A DNA stretch of 56,994 nt from an uncultured Alistipes sp. GTDB lineage: Bacteria > Bacteroidota > Bacteroidia > Bacteroidales > Rikenellaceae. The translations under genes were made by a program, and so were the position numbers. The stretch covers positions 1 through 56,994 of the forward strand of contig UQUQ01000014.1 of the NCBI GenBank assembly GCA_900544265.1. Reading direction: 5' to 3'. The notes under the pieces were generated by a model. The model did no database searches. It was not told where the DNA came from and worked only from the letters and a program-made list of their open reading frames with translations. Below are positions 17,227 through 28,076 of the stretch, in pieces. The first letter of the stretch is position 1. Every line of letters starts with the position of its first letter.

Positions 17227-17287
17227 CCCCCCCCCGAACCCGAATCGATGAAGAGACCAAATTGGAATGCTGCAATTCTTAATTTGG
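17227..17287. promoter_or_regulatory. Poly-C tract and inverted repeat upstream of rpoN
   Basis: A run of nine C residues (17227-17235) is followed by the inverted repeat CCAAATT (17257-17263) / AATTTGG (17281-17287), which has an inner GAAT/ATTC pair. The repeat ends 10 bp before the rpoN ATG. It could be an operator or an mRNA hairpin. No consensus promoter was seen, so rpoN may be co-transcribed with asnS. Confidence 0.45.
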
Positions 17288-17297
17288 ACCCCGCTTT

Positions 17298-18722
17298 ATG
17301 GCAATCAATCAGAAACAGGTACTTTCGCTGCAACAGAAGCTCTCTCCGCAGCAGATTCAGATGATCAAGCTGCTCGAGCTGCCCACCGTGCAGCTCGAAC
17401 AGCGCATCAAACAGGAGATCGAGAACAACATCGTGCTGGAAGAGGAGGAGCGCAGGACGGAGGACGAGGAGCAGCAGCCCCAGGAGATCTCCGTCGACGA
17501 GTACCTGCGCGAGGATGAGACCCCCTCGTACAAGAGCCGGATCAACAACTACTCGAAGGACGACAAGCAGCGTCCGGTCTACCTCACCGAGGGACGTTCG
17601 CTGCAGGAGTACCTCATCGAGCAGCTGGGCTACCGCAACCTTCCCGAGCGCGAGCAGCGGCTGGCCGTCTACCTGGTCGGCAGCCTCGACGAGGACGGCT
17701 ACCTGCGGCGCGACCTGGAGTCGGTGGCCGACGACATCGCCTTCACGGTCGGCATCGAAACCACGGCCGCGGAGCTCGAACGGGTGCTGGGCGTGATCCA
17801 CGAGCTGGAGCCCGCGGGCGTCGGGGCGCGCAATCTGCAGGAGTGCCTGCTCCTGCAGATGGATCAGCTGCCGTCCGACACGCCGGCACGGCGCCTGGCC
17901 CGCCGGATTCTGACCTCCTATTTCGACGAGTTCGTCAAGAAACACTACGAGAAGCTCATCGCGCGGCTGCAGGTCTCCGAGGAGGAGTTCCGCGAGGCGA
18001 TCGCCGAGATTAGGCACCTGTCGCCCAAGCCCGGGAACCTCTATGCCGAGGGGGGCACCGATACGACGCCCTACATCATCCCGGACTTCATCCTCGACTA
18101 CCAGGACGGCCATTTCCAGCTCTCGCTCAACTCCTACAACGTCCCCGAGGTGCGGATCAACCGCCGCTACGTGGAGATGATCCGCGACATGGTCGGCCCC
18201 GACGGCAAGGTGCGCGAGAAGGACCGCGACGCCGTGCAGTTCGTCAAGAGCAAGATCGACTCGGCCAAGTGGTTCATCTCGGCCATCAAGCAGCGCCACG
18301 ACACGCTCATGCGCACGATGCAGACGATTCTCGACTACCAGCAGGAGTATTTCAAGGACGGCGACCGCTCGAAGCTGCGTCCGATGATCCTCAAGGACAT
18401 CGCCGACCGCACGGGGCTCGACGTCTCGACCATCTCGCGCGTCGTGAACAGCAAGTACGTGCAGACGCAGTTCGGCATCATCCTGCTCAAGTCGCTCTTC
18501 TCGGAGGCCATGCAGACCGAGTCGGGCGAGGAGGTGTCGAGCTATGAGATCAAGCACATTCTGCAGGAGTGCATCGACGAGGAGGACAAGCGCCATCCGC
18601 TGACCGACGAGACGCTCATGGACATCCTCAATGCCAAGGGATACCGCATCGCGCGGCGCACGGTGGCCAAGTACCGCGAGATGCTCGGCATCCCCGTGGC
18701 GCGCCTGCGCAAGCAAATCTGA
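17298..18722 (+). CDS. rpoN: RNA polymerase sigma-54 factor
   Basis: Directs RNA polymerase to -24/-12 promoters, with AAA+ activators required for open-complex formation. The product has 474 residues. Region I is the Gln/Leu-rich N-terminus (QKLSPQQIQMIKLLELPTVQLEQRI, residues about 13-37, read in part). An acidic region II follows (LEEEERRTEDEEQQ). The core-binding domain includes ELEPAGVGARNLQECLLLQ near 173. The DNA-binding helix-turn-helix has DVSTISRVVNSKYVQT near 378, and the RpoN box is ARRTVAKYREMLGIP near 454. It lies between asnS and a PAP2-like gene that begins 2 bp later. Confidence 0.96.
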   Translation: MAINQKQVLSLQQKLSPQQIQMIKLLELPTVQLEQRIKQEIENNIVLEEEERRTEDEEQQPQEISVDEYLREDETPSYKSRINNYSKDDKQRPVYLTEGRSLQEYLIEQLGYRNLPEREQRLAVYLVGSLDEDGYLRRDLESVADDIAFTVGIETTAAELERVLGVIHELEPAGVGARNLQECLLLQMDQLPSDTPARRLARRILTSYFDEFVKKHYEKLIARLQVSEEEFREAIAEIRHLSPKPGNLYAEGGTDTTPYIIPDFILDYQDGHFQLSLNSYNVPEVRINRRYVEMIRDMVGPDGKVREKDRDAVQFVKSKIDSAKWFISAIKQRHDTLMRTMQTILDYQQEYFKDGDRSKLRPMILKDIADRTGLDVSTISRVVNSKYVQTQFGIILLKSLFSEAMQTESGEEVSSYEIKHILQECIDEEDKRHPLTDETLMDILNAKGYRIARRTVAKYREMLGIPVARLRKQI

Positions 18723-18724
18723 CG

Positions 18725-19339
18725 ATGAACAACTACAAGAAGAAACTGGCCCACGGACTCTCGTGGGTGCTGCACCCCTTCGTTCTGCCGCTCTACATGA
18801 TCGTCGTGCTGCTGACGCTGACCGTCTTTGCGCACTATTCGACCGGGGTGAAGTGCTATCTGCTCTGGGTGGTCGTCCTCTATGCGATCGTCATCCCGGC
18901 GCTGTCGCTCGGCGTGCTGCGCTCGCTGGGCCGCATCTCGAGCTACCGGGTCGACGAGCGGCGCGAGCGGCTGCTGCCGCTGCTCATCGGGGCGATCTGC
19001 TATGTGCTCTGCGCCATCACGATCGCCCGGATCCCCTCGGCCGCCTTCCTGCGCAAGTTCATGCTCGCGGCGGCCTGCTGCGAGGTGATGTGCCTCGTCG
19101 TGTCGAGTTACTGGAAGATCAGCCTCCACCTGACGGGCATGGGGGCCGTCGTGGCGCTGCTCGTGGTGATGAACATCCTGGGCGTGGGCAACATGATGAT
19201 CCCGCTCATGGTGGCGATCCTGCTTGCGGGCGCCCTGGCTTCGGCGCGCCTCTACCTCGGCTGCCATAACGCCGCGCAGGTCCTCGCGGGCTTCTGCGGC
19301 GGCTTCGTCGTCACCGTGCTGGCGGTGCTGTTCCTCTGA
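18725..19339 (+). CDS. PAP2-like integral membrane protein
   Basis: A 204-residue protein with about six hydrophobic helices. The C-terminal motif ARLYLGCHNAAQVLAGF matches the third PAP2 phosphatase motif (R-x5-H), but the usual Asp is Gln. SYWKISLHLTGMGA fits a weakened second motif. It is typical of a Bacteroidota PAP2-like membrane family whose activity I cannot infer; dephosphorylation of a lipid pyrophosphate carrier is possible. The ATG is 2 bp after the rpoN stop, so the two are co-transcribed. A long hairpin follows at 19380. Confidence 0.8.
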   Translation: MNNYKKKLAHGLSWVLHPFVLPLYMIVVLLTLTVFAHYSTGVKCYLLWVVVLYAIVIPALSLGVLRSLGRISSYRVDERRERLLPLLIGAICYVLCAITIARIPSAAFLRKFMLAAACCEVMCLVVSSYWKISLHLTGMGAVVALLVVMNILGVGNMMIPLMVAILLAGALASARLYLGCHNAAQVLAGFCGGFVVTVLAVLFL

Positions 19340-19379
19340 TCCCGGTCTTCCGCGCGGAGAGCTCCTCCCCGTATTATAT

Positions 19380-19413
19380 GGCAAAGGCCTCCGCTGCAGC
19401 GGTGGCCTTTGCC
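19380..19413. terminator. Long hairpin between convergent genes
   Basis: Outer stem GGCAAAGGCC (19380-19389) / GGCCTTTGCC (19404-19413) encloses a self-complementary CCGCTGCAGCGG. It lies between the convergent PAP2-like gene and gdhA. There is no clear T-run on either side, so its role as a terminator is inferred from position. Confidence 0.55.
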
Positions 19414-19448
19414 CGATTTGGCGGTGGCCGGTTGCCGTCGGGCGGCCG

Positions 19449-20909
<1,461 letters not shown>

Positions 20910-20974
20910 TCATCCCTGCCGCGTTTGCTTACGATCCGCTCGGACGGTCGGCCGGACGAAGGCCGATCCGTAAT

Positions 20975-21047
20975 AAAAAATGACGGATCCGCGAGGAATC
21001 CGTCAGGAAAAAATTTTTTGAAAAAATTTCATGCGGGAGGCTCCCGC
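20975..21047 (-). terminator. Tandem terminators after the DUF4923 gene
   Basis: Read on the minus strand, a short GCGGGA/TCCCGC hairpin (21047-21033) leads into T/A runs. A second hairpin follows, TGACGGAT (21005-20998) / ATCCGTCA (20988-20981), with six T residues (20980-20975). The second has all the marks of an intrinsic terminator. Confidence 0.75.
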
Positions 21048-21053
21048 CCCTCA

Positions 21054-21674
21054 CTATTTCGTGAAGGCGAAGCCGACGTAGGCGTTGTCGTACTGCGAGA
21101 GGAGCGTCGCGGCGGCCGACAGCGTCTCGAGGTTGCTGCTCTCGATCTTGTCGCCTACCTGCTGGACGATCTCCATGAGCCGTTTGACGGGGAAGACGAT
21201 CGTCAGCTCGCTGCCGTTCAGGTAGGCACGGCTCGGGATCGCGTCCAGCGTCAGCTTTCCGTTTGCCAGGCTGAAGGTGATGTCGTGGCTCTCGGCATCG
21301 AACACGTAGGTGCCCTCGATCTGGTGGCCGTCGAATGCCGCGGTGACCTTCTTGTCCTTCTTGACGAAGGTGAGCGTCCCCTTGCCTGCCTCCAGTCCGC
21401 CCTTGGCATAGATCTTCGTGAGCTGGTCGACGATCAGCGTCTCGACAACCGAGCCTCCGAAGGCGGCTGCGAGGCCTTCGCCCTCGAACTTCACGCTCGG
21501 GCGCGTGTAGGTCCATGTGCCGTAGAGGGCCATTTCGGTCAGTTTGCCGCCCGTGGCCTTGTCCACGGCGGTTGTGGCGCCCTTCTTCAGGGCGTCGAGC
21601 CAGTTCTGCGCCTGCACGCCCGGGATGGCGAGCACGAGCACGGCGAAAAGTGCGAGAATCCGTTTCATGTTCAT
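21054..21674 (-). CDS. Exported DUF4923-family protein
   Basis: A 206-residue secreted protein with signal peptide MNMKRILALFAVLVLAIPGVQA; a start at 21668 (MKRIL) is equally possible. The mature part, with NWLDALKKGATTAVDKATGGKL, YGTWTYTRPSVKFEG and a C-terminal ELTIVFPVKRLMEIVQQ stretch, matches the Bacteroidales DUF4923 lipocalin-like family as I know it. Function is unknown. It begins 5 bp after the nadE stop, so it is on the nadE transcript, with strong terminators after it. Confidence 0.8.
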   Translation of the reverse strand: MNMKRILALFAVLVLAIPGVQAQNWLDALKKGATTAVDKATGGKLTEMALYGTWTYTRPSVKFEGEGLAAAFGGSVVETLIVDQLTKIYAKGGLEAGKGTLTFVKKDKKVTAAFDGHQIEGTYVFDAESHDITFSLANGKLTLDAIPSRAYLNGSELTIVFPVKRLMEIVQQVGDKIESSNLETLSAAATLLSQYDNAYVGFAFTK

Positions 21675-21679
21675 GTCTG

Positions 21680-23605
21680 TCAAAGTGTTTCCATTTCGCG
21701 CAGCCACGCCGCCGCCGAGGCATCCGAGGGCATGCGCCAGTCGCCGCGGGGCGAGAGGGTCAGCGTGCCGACCTTCGGGCCGTCGGGCATGGCCGAACGC
21801 TTGAACTGTTGCGAGAAGAAGCGGCGCACGAAGGTGCGGAGCCATTTGAGAATCGTTGCCCGGTCGTAGCTGCCGCGGAAGGCCTGCTCGGCCAGGAAGA
21901 GCGTCTTGGCGGGCCCGTATCCCGCGCGGACGAGGTTGTAGAGGAAGAAGTCGTGCAGTTCGTAGGGCCCGACCAGGTCCTCGGTCTTCTGCGCGATGTG
22001 CCCCTGCGCATCGGCGGGCAGCAGTTCGGGGCTCACCGGCGTGTCGATGATGTCGAGCAGCGTGGCGCGCGTCGATGCGTCGCGCTCGGTGTCGGCGACC
22101 CACTTGACGAGGTGGCGCACCAGCGTCTTGGGGATCGAGGCGTTGACGCCGTACATCGACATCTGGTCGCCGTTGTAGGTTGCCCAGCCCAGCGCCAGCT
22201 CCGAGAGGTCGCCCGTGCCGATGACCAGCCCGCCCTCCATGTTGGCCACGTCCATGAGAATCTGCGTGCGCTCGCGCGCCTGGCTGTTCTCGTAGGCCGC
22301 CGAGCGGTCCCCGGGGTCGAGCCCGATGTCGCGGAAGTGCTGCATGCAGGCGTCGCGGATCGGAATCTCGCGCACCGTCACGCCCAGCCCGTGCATCAGC
22401 TCCAGCGCGTTGCGGTAGGTGCGGTCCGTCGTGCCGAAGCCCGGCATCGTGATGCCGATGATCCCCGTGCGGTCGAGCCCCAGCTTGTCGAACGTGCGCA
22501 CCGTCACGAGCAGCGCCAGCGTCGAGTCCAGCCCGCCCGAGATACCCACGACGGCGCACTTGCAGCTCGTGTGGTCGAGCCGCCGCGCCAGGCCGTGCGA
22601 CTGGATCTGGAAGATCTCCTCGCACCGTTCGCTGCGGTGCCGCTCGTCCTGCGGAACGAACGGCATGGGGTCGATGTCGCGGTCGAGCGCCGCGGCGCGC
22701 AGCCCCTCGGGAATCTCCATCTCGATGACCGTGTTCTCGGTCGACGAGGCGTTCAGGCGGAACGAGGTGTTGCGGCGCCGTTCGTGGTCGATGCGCTCGA
22801 TGTCGAGGTCGGCGACGAGCAGCTGCTCGTCGAGCTGAAAGCGCGGCATCTCGCGCAGGATACGGCCGTTCTCGGCGATGAGGCCGTTGCCGGCGAAGAC
22901 CAGGTCGGTCGAGGATTCGCCGAAGCCCGCCGAGCAGTAGACGTAGCCCGCGATGGTGCGGGCCGACTGCTGGGCCACGAGCTGCCGCAGGTAGGCGTGC
23001 TTGCCCACGGCCTCGGGCGAGGCCGAGAGGTTGAAGATCACCTTTGCGCCGTTGAGTGCCAGCTGCGACGAGGGCGGAATGGCCGCCCAGAGGTCCTCGC
23101 AGAGCTCTACGCCGAACTCCGTGCCGTTGACCTCGAACGTGAGGTCGGCGCCGAAGTCGGCCTGCTGGCCTGCCACGGCGATCTGCTCATCGCTGATGCC
23201 GGCGCCCGAGGCGAACCAGCGGTTCTCGTAGAACTCCGAGTAGTCGGGGATGTAGCTCTTGGGTACGACGCCCAGCACGCGGCCCTGCGTGAAGACCGCG
23301 GCACAGTTGTAGAGCGTCGAGCCGTGGCGCAGGGGGATGCCGGCGATGAGTGTCAGAGGCAGCTTGCGCGTTGCGCGTATGAGCTCCTCGAGGGCTTCGT
23401 CCGCCGCGTCGAGCAGCGAGCCGTGCAGCAGCAGGTCGCCGCACGTGTAGCCCGTCAGGGCGAGTTCGGGGAAGACGACGATCTCCACGCCGCGTTGCGC
23501 CGCCTTGTCGGCCAGCGCCGCCAGGCGCGAGGCGTTCCAGGCGCAGTCGCCGACCTTCACGCGCGGCACCGCGGCCGCCACTTTCAGAAATCCGTAGTTG
23601 TCCAT
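21680..23605 (-). CDS. nadE: Glutamine-dependent NAD+ synthetase
   Basis: Amidates nicotinate adenine dinucleotide to NAD+ with glutamine as nitrogen donor. The product has 641 residues with two domains. The nitrilase-type glutaminase (1-~280) has Glu in [16 protein letters not shown], Lys in [15 protein letters not shown] and the catalytic Cys in GVELCEDLW. The synthetase domain (from ~310) has the PP-loop [14 protein letters not shown] and the motifs [17 protein letters not shown] and [13 protein letters not shown] (seen as AFRGSYDR). Length and domain order are standard for the glutamine-dependent form. Confidence 0.96.
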   Translation of the reverse strand: MDNYGFLKVAAAVPRVKVGDCAWNASRLAALADKAAQRGVEIVVFPELALTGYTCGDLLLHGSLLDAADEALEELIRATRKLPLTLIAGIPLRHGSTLYNCAAVFTQGRVLGVVPKSYIPDYSEFYENRWFASGAGISDEQIAVAGQQADFGADLTFEVNGTEFGVELCEDLWAAIPPSSQLALNGAKVIFNLSASPEAVGKHAYLRQLVAQQSARTIAGYVYCSAGFGESSTDLVFAGNGLIAENGRILREMPRFQLDEQLLVADLDIERIDHERRRNTSFRLNASSTENTVIEMEIPEGLRAAALDRDIDPMPFVPQDERHRSERCEEIFQIQSHGLARRLDHTSCKCAVVGISGGLDSTLALLVTVRTFDKLGLDRTGIIGITMPGFGTTDRTYRNALELMHGLGVTVREIPIRDACMQHFRDIGLDPGDRSAAYENSQARERTQILMDVANMEGGLVIGTGDLSELALGWATYNGDQMSMYGVNASIPKTLVRHLVKWVADTERDASTRATLLDIIDTPVSPELLPADAQGHIAQKTEDLVGPYELHDFFLYNLVRAGYGPAKTLFLAEQAFRGSYDRATILKWLRTFVRRFFSQQFKRSAMPDGPKVGTLTLSPRGDWRMPSDASAAAWLREMETL

Positions 23606-23623
23606 GTCGTATAGTGCTTGTGC

Positions 23624-23661
23624 ATGCGGCGGCGGAGGCTGTGCGCCGCCCTCCGCCGCAT
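23624..23661. other. Hairpin between pepT and nadE
   Basis: atgcggcgg(cgg)agg pairs with ctccgccgcat across a short loop, leaving a 3-nt bulge. There is no T-run. It may be a weak terminator or processing site in the pepT-nadE gap. Confidence 0.4.
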
Positions 23662-23675
23662 GGGTTGTGTCCGGC

Positions 23676-24893
<1,218 letters not shown>

Positions 24894-25152
24894 ATCCTTG
24901 TTGTTTTTATTGAATTTTCGTTGTTGTTGCGTGTCCGGCCGCCGTTTTCATGTTTCACGGCGTGCCGCCGTCTTTGCAAATCCGCTCCGCTCCAAACCCC
25001 TCCCGAGGGAGGGCTTGCCGCATGGCGGGACGGTTCGTTCCACTTCCTGCATGGTCGGCCTCGGAGTGCGTCCTGCCGCGGAAACGGCGCTTTTGGTAAA
25101 TCCGGTGTGCCGTTGACGCATTTTCAGCGCATATCTTCGTCTGCGGGCATCG
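24894..25152. other. Intergenic region upstream of pepT
   Basis: A 259-bp gap between the OPT transporter stop and pepT. It contains a 7-bp perfect hairpin (CCCTCCC / GGGAGGG, 24998-25013, 2-nt centre) that may mark the end of the transporter transcript. No coding sequence, RNA gene or clear TAnnTTTG promoter was recognised. Confidence 0.5.
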
Positions 25153-27156
25153 TTACTCCTCCTTTTTCGCGCGCAGCGTGTGCCAGGTGAAGTAGCCGAT
25201 GATTGCCACGTACATCGCAAGGCCCACCCACTCGGCGGCGTTCGATGCGGCCCAGTCGGAGAGGTACCAGTCGACCTCGGCGAACTTCAGCAGGGCGCTC
25301 ACCACACCCATCAGCGCACCGCCGGCGATGAAGCCCGAGGCGATGAGCGTGCCGCGGTCGAAGCGGGCCTTGTTCAGGGCGGCATCCTTCGAGCGGTTCG
25401 AGACGAACCAGGCGACCAGACCGCCGACGACCAGCGGGGCGTTGAGCTCCATCGGGATGAACATACCCAGCGCGAAGGCGAGGGCCGGGACACCGATGGC
25501 CGTGAGCACCAGCGCGAGGGCCGCGCCGCAGAAGTAGAGCATCCACGGGGTCTGGCCTCCGGTCATCAGCGGCTGGATGACGGCCGCCATGGCGTTGGCC
25601 TGCGGGGCCACGAGCGCCCCTTCGCCGGTGAATCCGAAGGTCTTGTTGAGGATAATCATCACGCCGGCGACCGTGGCTGCGGAGACGAACGTGCCGAGGA
25701 ACTTCCAGATTTCCTGCTTGCGGGGCGTCGTGCCGAGCCAGTAGCCGATCTTCAGGTCGGTGATGAAGCCGCCGGCCATCGAGAGGGCCGTGCAGACCAC
25801 GCCGCCGATGATGAGTGCGGCGGTCATGCCCGTCGTGCCGCTCAAGCCCACCGAGACGAGCACGAGCGACGAGAGGATGAGCGTCATGAGCGTCATGCCC
25901 GAAACGGGGTTCGTGCCGACGATGGCGATGGCGTTGGCGGCCACCGTGGTGAAGAGGAAGGCGATGACGAAGACGATGAACAGCGCCGTGACGGACTGCA
26001 CCCAGCCGTCGAGCAGCCCGAAGTGGAAGAAGACGAAGACGCAGACGAGTGTCGAGATGAGAATCGTCAGGATGCGCTTCATCGTCAGGTCGCGCTGCGT
26101 GCGCTCCGTGGCGGCTGCGGCGCCCTTGCCGCTGCCGAACTCCGAGACGGCGAGCCCCACGGCCTGGCGGATGATCTTCGACTGGCGGACGATGCCGATG
26201 ATGCCGGCCATGGCGATGCCGCCGATGCCGATCGGCTTGCCGATGAAGGCGTAGAGGTTCTCGGCCGTGAGCAGCGCCGAGGGGTCGGCCAGCAGCTCCT
26301 TGTTGGTGACGCCCAGCAGCGAGGCCAGCGCCGCGGGGTCGAGCGCCTGGGCCAGCGAGCCGACCACCGGCACGATGACGAACCACACGAGGCATGAGCC
26401 GGCGGTGATGATCATGGCGTACTTGAGCCCGATGATGTATCCCAGGCCGAGCACGGCGGCCGAGGTGTTGAGCCCGAAGACCACCTTGAACTTGTCGGCC
26501 GCCACCTGTCCCCAGGCGCAGATGCGCGTTGAGATGCCCTCGGTCCAGAGGCCGAACGTGCCGACCACGAAGTCGTAGAGACCGCCCACGAGACCCGCCA
26601 CGGCGAGCAGCTTGGCCTGGTTGCCGCCCTTCTCGCCGGAGACGAGCACTTCGGTCGTCGCGGTGGCCTCGGGGAAGGGGTACTTGCCGTGCATCTCCTT
26701 GACGAAGTACTTGCGGAAGGGGATGAGCAGGACGATGCCCAGCAGGCCGCCGAAGAGCGACGAGAGGAAGACCTGCCAGAAGGCGGCGTCGAGCCCCAGG
26801 ATGTAGAGTGCCGGGAGGGTGAAGATCGCACCTGCGACGATTACGCCCGACGAGGCGCCGATCGACTGGATGATGACGTTCTGTCCGAGCATGTTCTTCT
26901 TGCCCAGGACGTTGCCCATGCCTACGGCGATGATGGCAATGGGAATGGCGGCCTCGAAGACCTGTCCGACCTTCAGGCCGAGGAAGGCGGCCGCGGCCGA
27001 GAAGATGATGGCCATCACGACGCCCATCGTGACCGAGTAGGGCGTTACCTCGCGGGGCGTCGCCGAGGCGGGCATCAGCGGGGTGTAGGTTTCGCCCGGC
27101 TTGAGCTCGCGGTAGGCGTTTTCGGGCAGCGATGTCTGGATTTTTTCGGGTTCCAT
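25153..27156 (-). CDS. OPT-family oligopeptide transporter
   Basis: Proton-coupled inner-membrane permease of the oligopeptide transporter superfamily. The 667-residue product has about 14-16 hydrophobic segments. Typical sequence includes TPYSVTMGVVMAIIFSAAAA, IIAVGMGNVLGKKNMLGQNV, GKYPFPEATATTEVL near residue 160 and TDLKIGYWLGTTPRKQE near 465. The long paralogue group lacking extra domains transports peptides or metal-peptide complexes; the substrate is not evident. The start was set at Met 27156 (MEPEKIQTSLPENAYRELKPGETY, read in part). The frame is open to 27291, but that upstream part is Pro/Lys-rich low complexity. Confidence 0.9.
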   Translation of the reverse strand: MEPEKIQTSLPENAYRELKPGETYTPLMPASATPREVTPYSVTMGVVMAIIFSAAAAFLGLKVGQVFEAAIPIAIIAVGMGNVLGKKNMLGQNVIIQSIGASSGVIVAGAIFTLPALYILGLDAAFWQVFLSSLFGGLLGIVLLIPFRKYFVKEMHGKYPFPEATATTEVLVSGEKGGNQAKLLAVAGLVGGLYDFVVGTFGLWTEGISTRICAWGQVAADKFKVVFGLNTSAAVLGLGYIIGLKYAMIITAGSCLVWFVIVPVVGSLAQALDPAALASLLGVTNKELLADPSALLTAENLYAFIGKPIGIGGIAMAGIIGIVRQSKIIRQAVGLAVSEFGSGKGAAAATERTQRDLTMKRILTILISTLVCVFVFFHFGLLDGWVQSVTALFIVFVIAFLFTTVAANAIAIVGTNPVSGMTLMTLILSSLVLVSVGLSGTTGMTAALIIGGVVCTALSMAGGFITDLKIGYWLGTTPRKQEIWKFLGTFVSAATVAGVMIILNKTFGFTGEGALVAPQANAMAAVIQPLMTGGQTPWMLYFCGAALALVLTAIGVPALAFALGMFIPMELNAPLVVGGLVAWFVSNRSKDAALNKARFDRGTLIASGFIAGGALMGVVSALLKFAEVDWYLSDWAASNAAEWVGLAMYVAIIGYFTWHTLRAKKEE

Positions 27157-27593
27157 GTCTGTTGTCTGGATTTTCAGGTTTTTTTCTGATTCTGGTGGTT
27201 CTTTTTGTCGGGGCGCATCGCCCGGATCGGAAGCCGGTTTTCCGGGTTTTCCGGTGTTCCGGGCGTTCGGCGGGTCGGGTTTGCCGGACAACCGGGGATT
27301 CGGAGTCCCGGTTTGCGGTTTTGCCCGGTTCCGATTCCGGTTCCGATTCCGGTTTCTGTTCCGGTTTCTGTTCCGGTTTCTGCCGCGGCTGCGGGAAGGT
27401 GCTGCTCTTCAGGACCTCTTCGGCCCCTGATGCTTCCGGCCCGCCTTCGGGTGCTGTCCGCGATCCGGCCGCGGGGTGCTTCGGATGCTTCACTTCGGGC
27501 TTCGGCCGCTCACCTTTTATTTCGGATGCCGTCCGGGGACCGTCTGCCGATTCCGACGCGGGGTGTCGCCTGCTTCTCTCCCTCCCGGCGCCG
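27157..27593. other. Intergenic region with minisatellite
   Basis: A 437-bp gap between the MazG-like gene and the OPT transporter. It contains the 12-bp repeat at 27327-27382 and much T/C/G-rich simple sequence. The frames open here translate into repetitive low-complexity peptides, so no gene is called. No clear promoter for the transporter was found. Confidence 0.6.
27327..27382. repeat. 12-bp tandem repeat, about 4.7 copies
   Basis: Two copies of ggttccgattcc (27327-27350) are followed by two copies of ggtttctgttcc (27351-27374) and a partial ggtttctg (27375-27382). Copies within each pair are identical, suggesting recent expansion. On the minus strand it would encode alternating acidic/Pro/Lys repeats, but not in frame with the transporter. 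Confidence 0.9.
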
Positions 27594-27920
27594 TCAGCGG
27601 TTGTCGCCGTTGCCCGAGATCAGGTGGCGCTGCATGCGCGAGCGGAGCTTGTCGACGTTCATCTGCGCCACCTCTTCGAGCTCGTAGCCCAGGTCGCGCG
27701 AGAGCGTGGCGCAGTACCACAGCACGTCGCCGATCTCCTTGACGATCTCCAGCCGCCGCTCGGGCGTGAACTCCTCGTGGGCGTCGCGGATCACCTTCTT
27801 GACCTTGTCGGCCACTTCGCCGGCTTCGCCCGTGAGTCCGAGCGTGGGGTAGATGATGCGGCGGTCGTCGGGATAGATGGCCGTCTCGAGGGCGTGCTGC
27901 TGGTATTCGTTGAGTGTCAT
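27594..27920 (-). CDS. MazG-like nucleotide pyrophosphohydrolase
   Basis: A 108-residue all-alpha NTP pyrophosphohydrolase of the single-domain MazG-like group, which clears non-canonical or excess nucleotides. Metal-binding motifs are EAGEVADKVKK near residue 33 and EIVKEIGDVLWYCATL near 60, giving the E-x2-E ... E-x2-D pattern. The ATG at 27920 (MTLNEYQQHALETA) follows a -7 box at 27949. Upstream in-frame codons lie inside the promoter. It is short compared with full MazG, which has two such domains. Confidence 0.88.
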   Translation of the reverse strand: MTLNEYQQHALETAIYPDDRRIIYPTLGLTGEAGEVADKVKKVIRDAHEEFTPERRLEIVKEIGDVLWYCATLSRDLGYELEEVAQMNVDKLRSRMQRHLISGNGDNR

Positions 27921-27948
27921 GATCGGATAGGATTTTTTATAGTTTGTG

Positions 27949-27956
27949 CAAAAATA
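27949..27956 (-). promoter_or_regulatory. -7 box upstream of the MazG-like gene
   Basis: Minus-strand TATTTTTG matches TAnnTTTG about 30 bp before the ATG. No good TTTG was found at the -33 position, so only the -7 element is called. Confidence 0.5.
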
Positions 27957-27981
27957 GCAAAATATTTGGGAAAACCGTCGC

Positions 27982-28015
27982 AAAAGCCCCGTTTCGCAAC
28001 CGAAACGGGGCTTTT
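27982..28015 (-). terminator. Intrinsic terminator after the alpha/beta hydrolase gene
   Basis: Perfect 15-bp inverted repeat AAAAGCCCCGTTTCG / CGAAACGGGGCTTTT with a CAAC loop, about 60 bp past the minus-strand stop. The stem itself ends in a T-run on both strands. Confidence 0.85.
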
Positions 28016-28076
28016 CTGTTGCGCGGAGGCGACTTTGCGGCGGTGTCCGAACGGGACCTGTGGCTGCGGGGTACGG

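Noticed and set aside
15825..18716. 963-codon minus-strand frame opposite asnS and rpoN
   Set aside because: It lies entirely antisense to two conserved genes and shows only Val/Leu/Arg/His-rich shadow composition. It is an effect of codon bias, not a gene.
27132..27599. Possible repetitive gene in the gap between the OPT transporter and the MazG-like gene
   Set aside because: All open frames translate into low-complexity repeats from the 12-bp minisatellite, with no conserved ends and no promoter.
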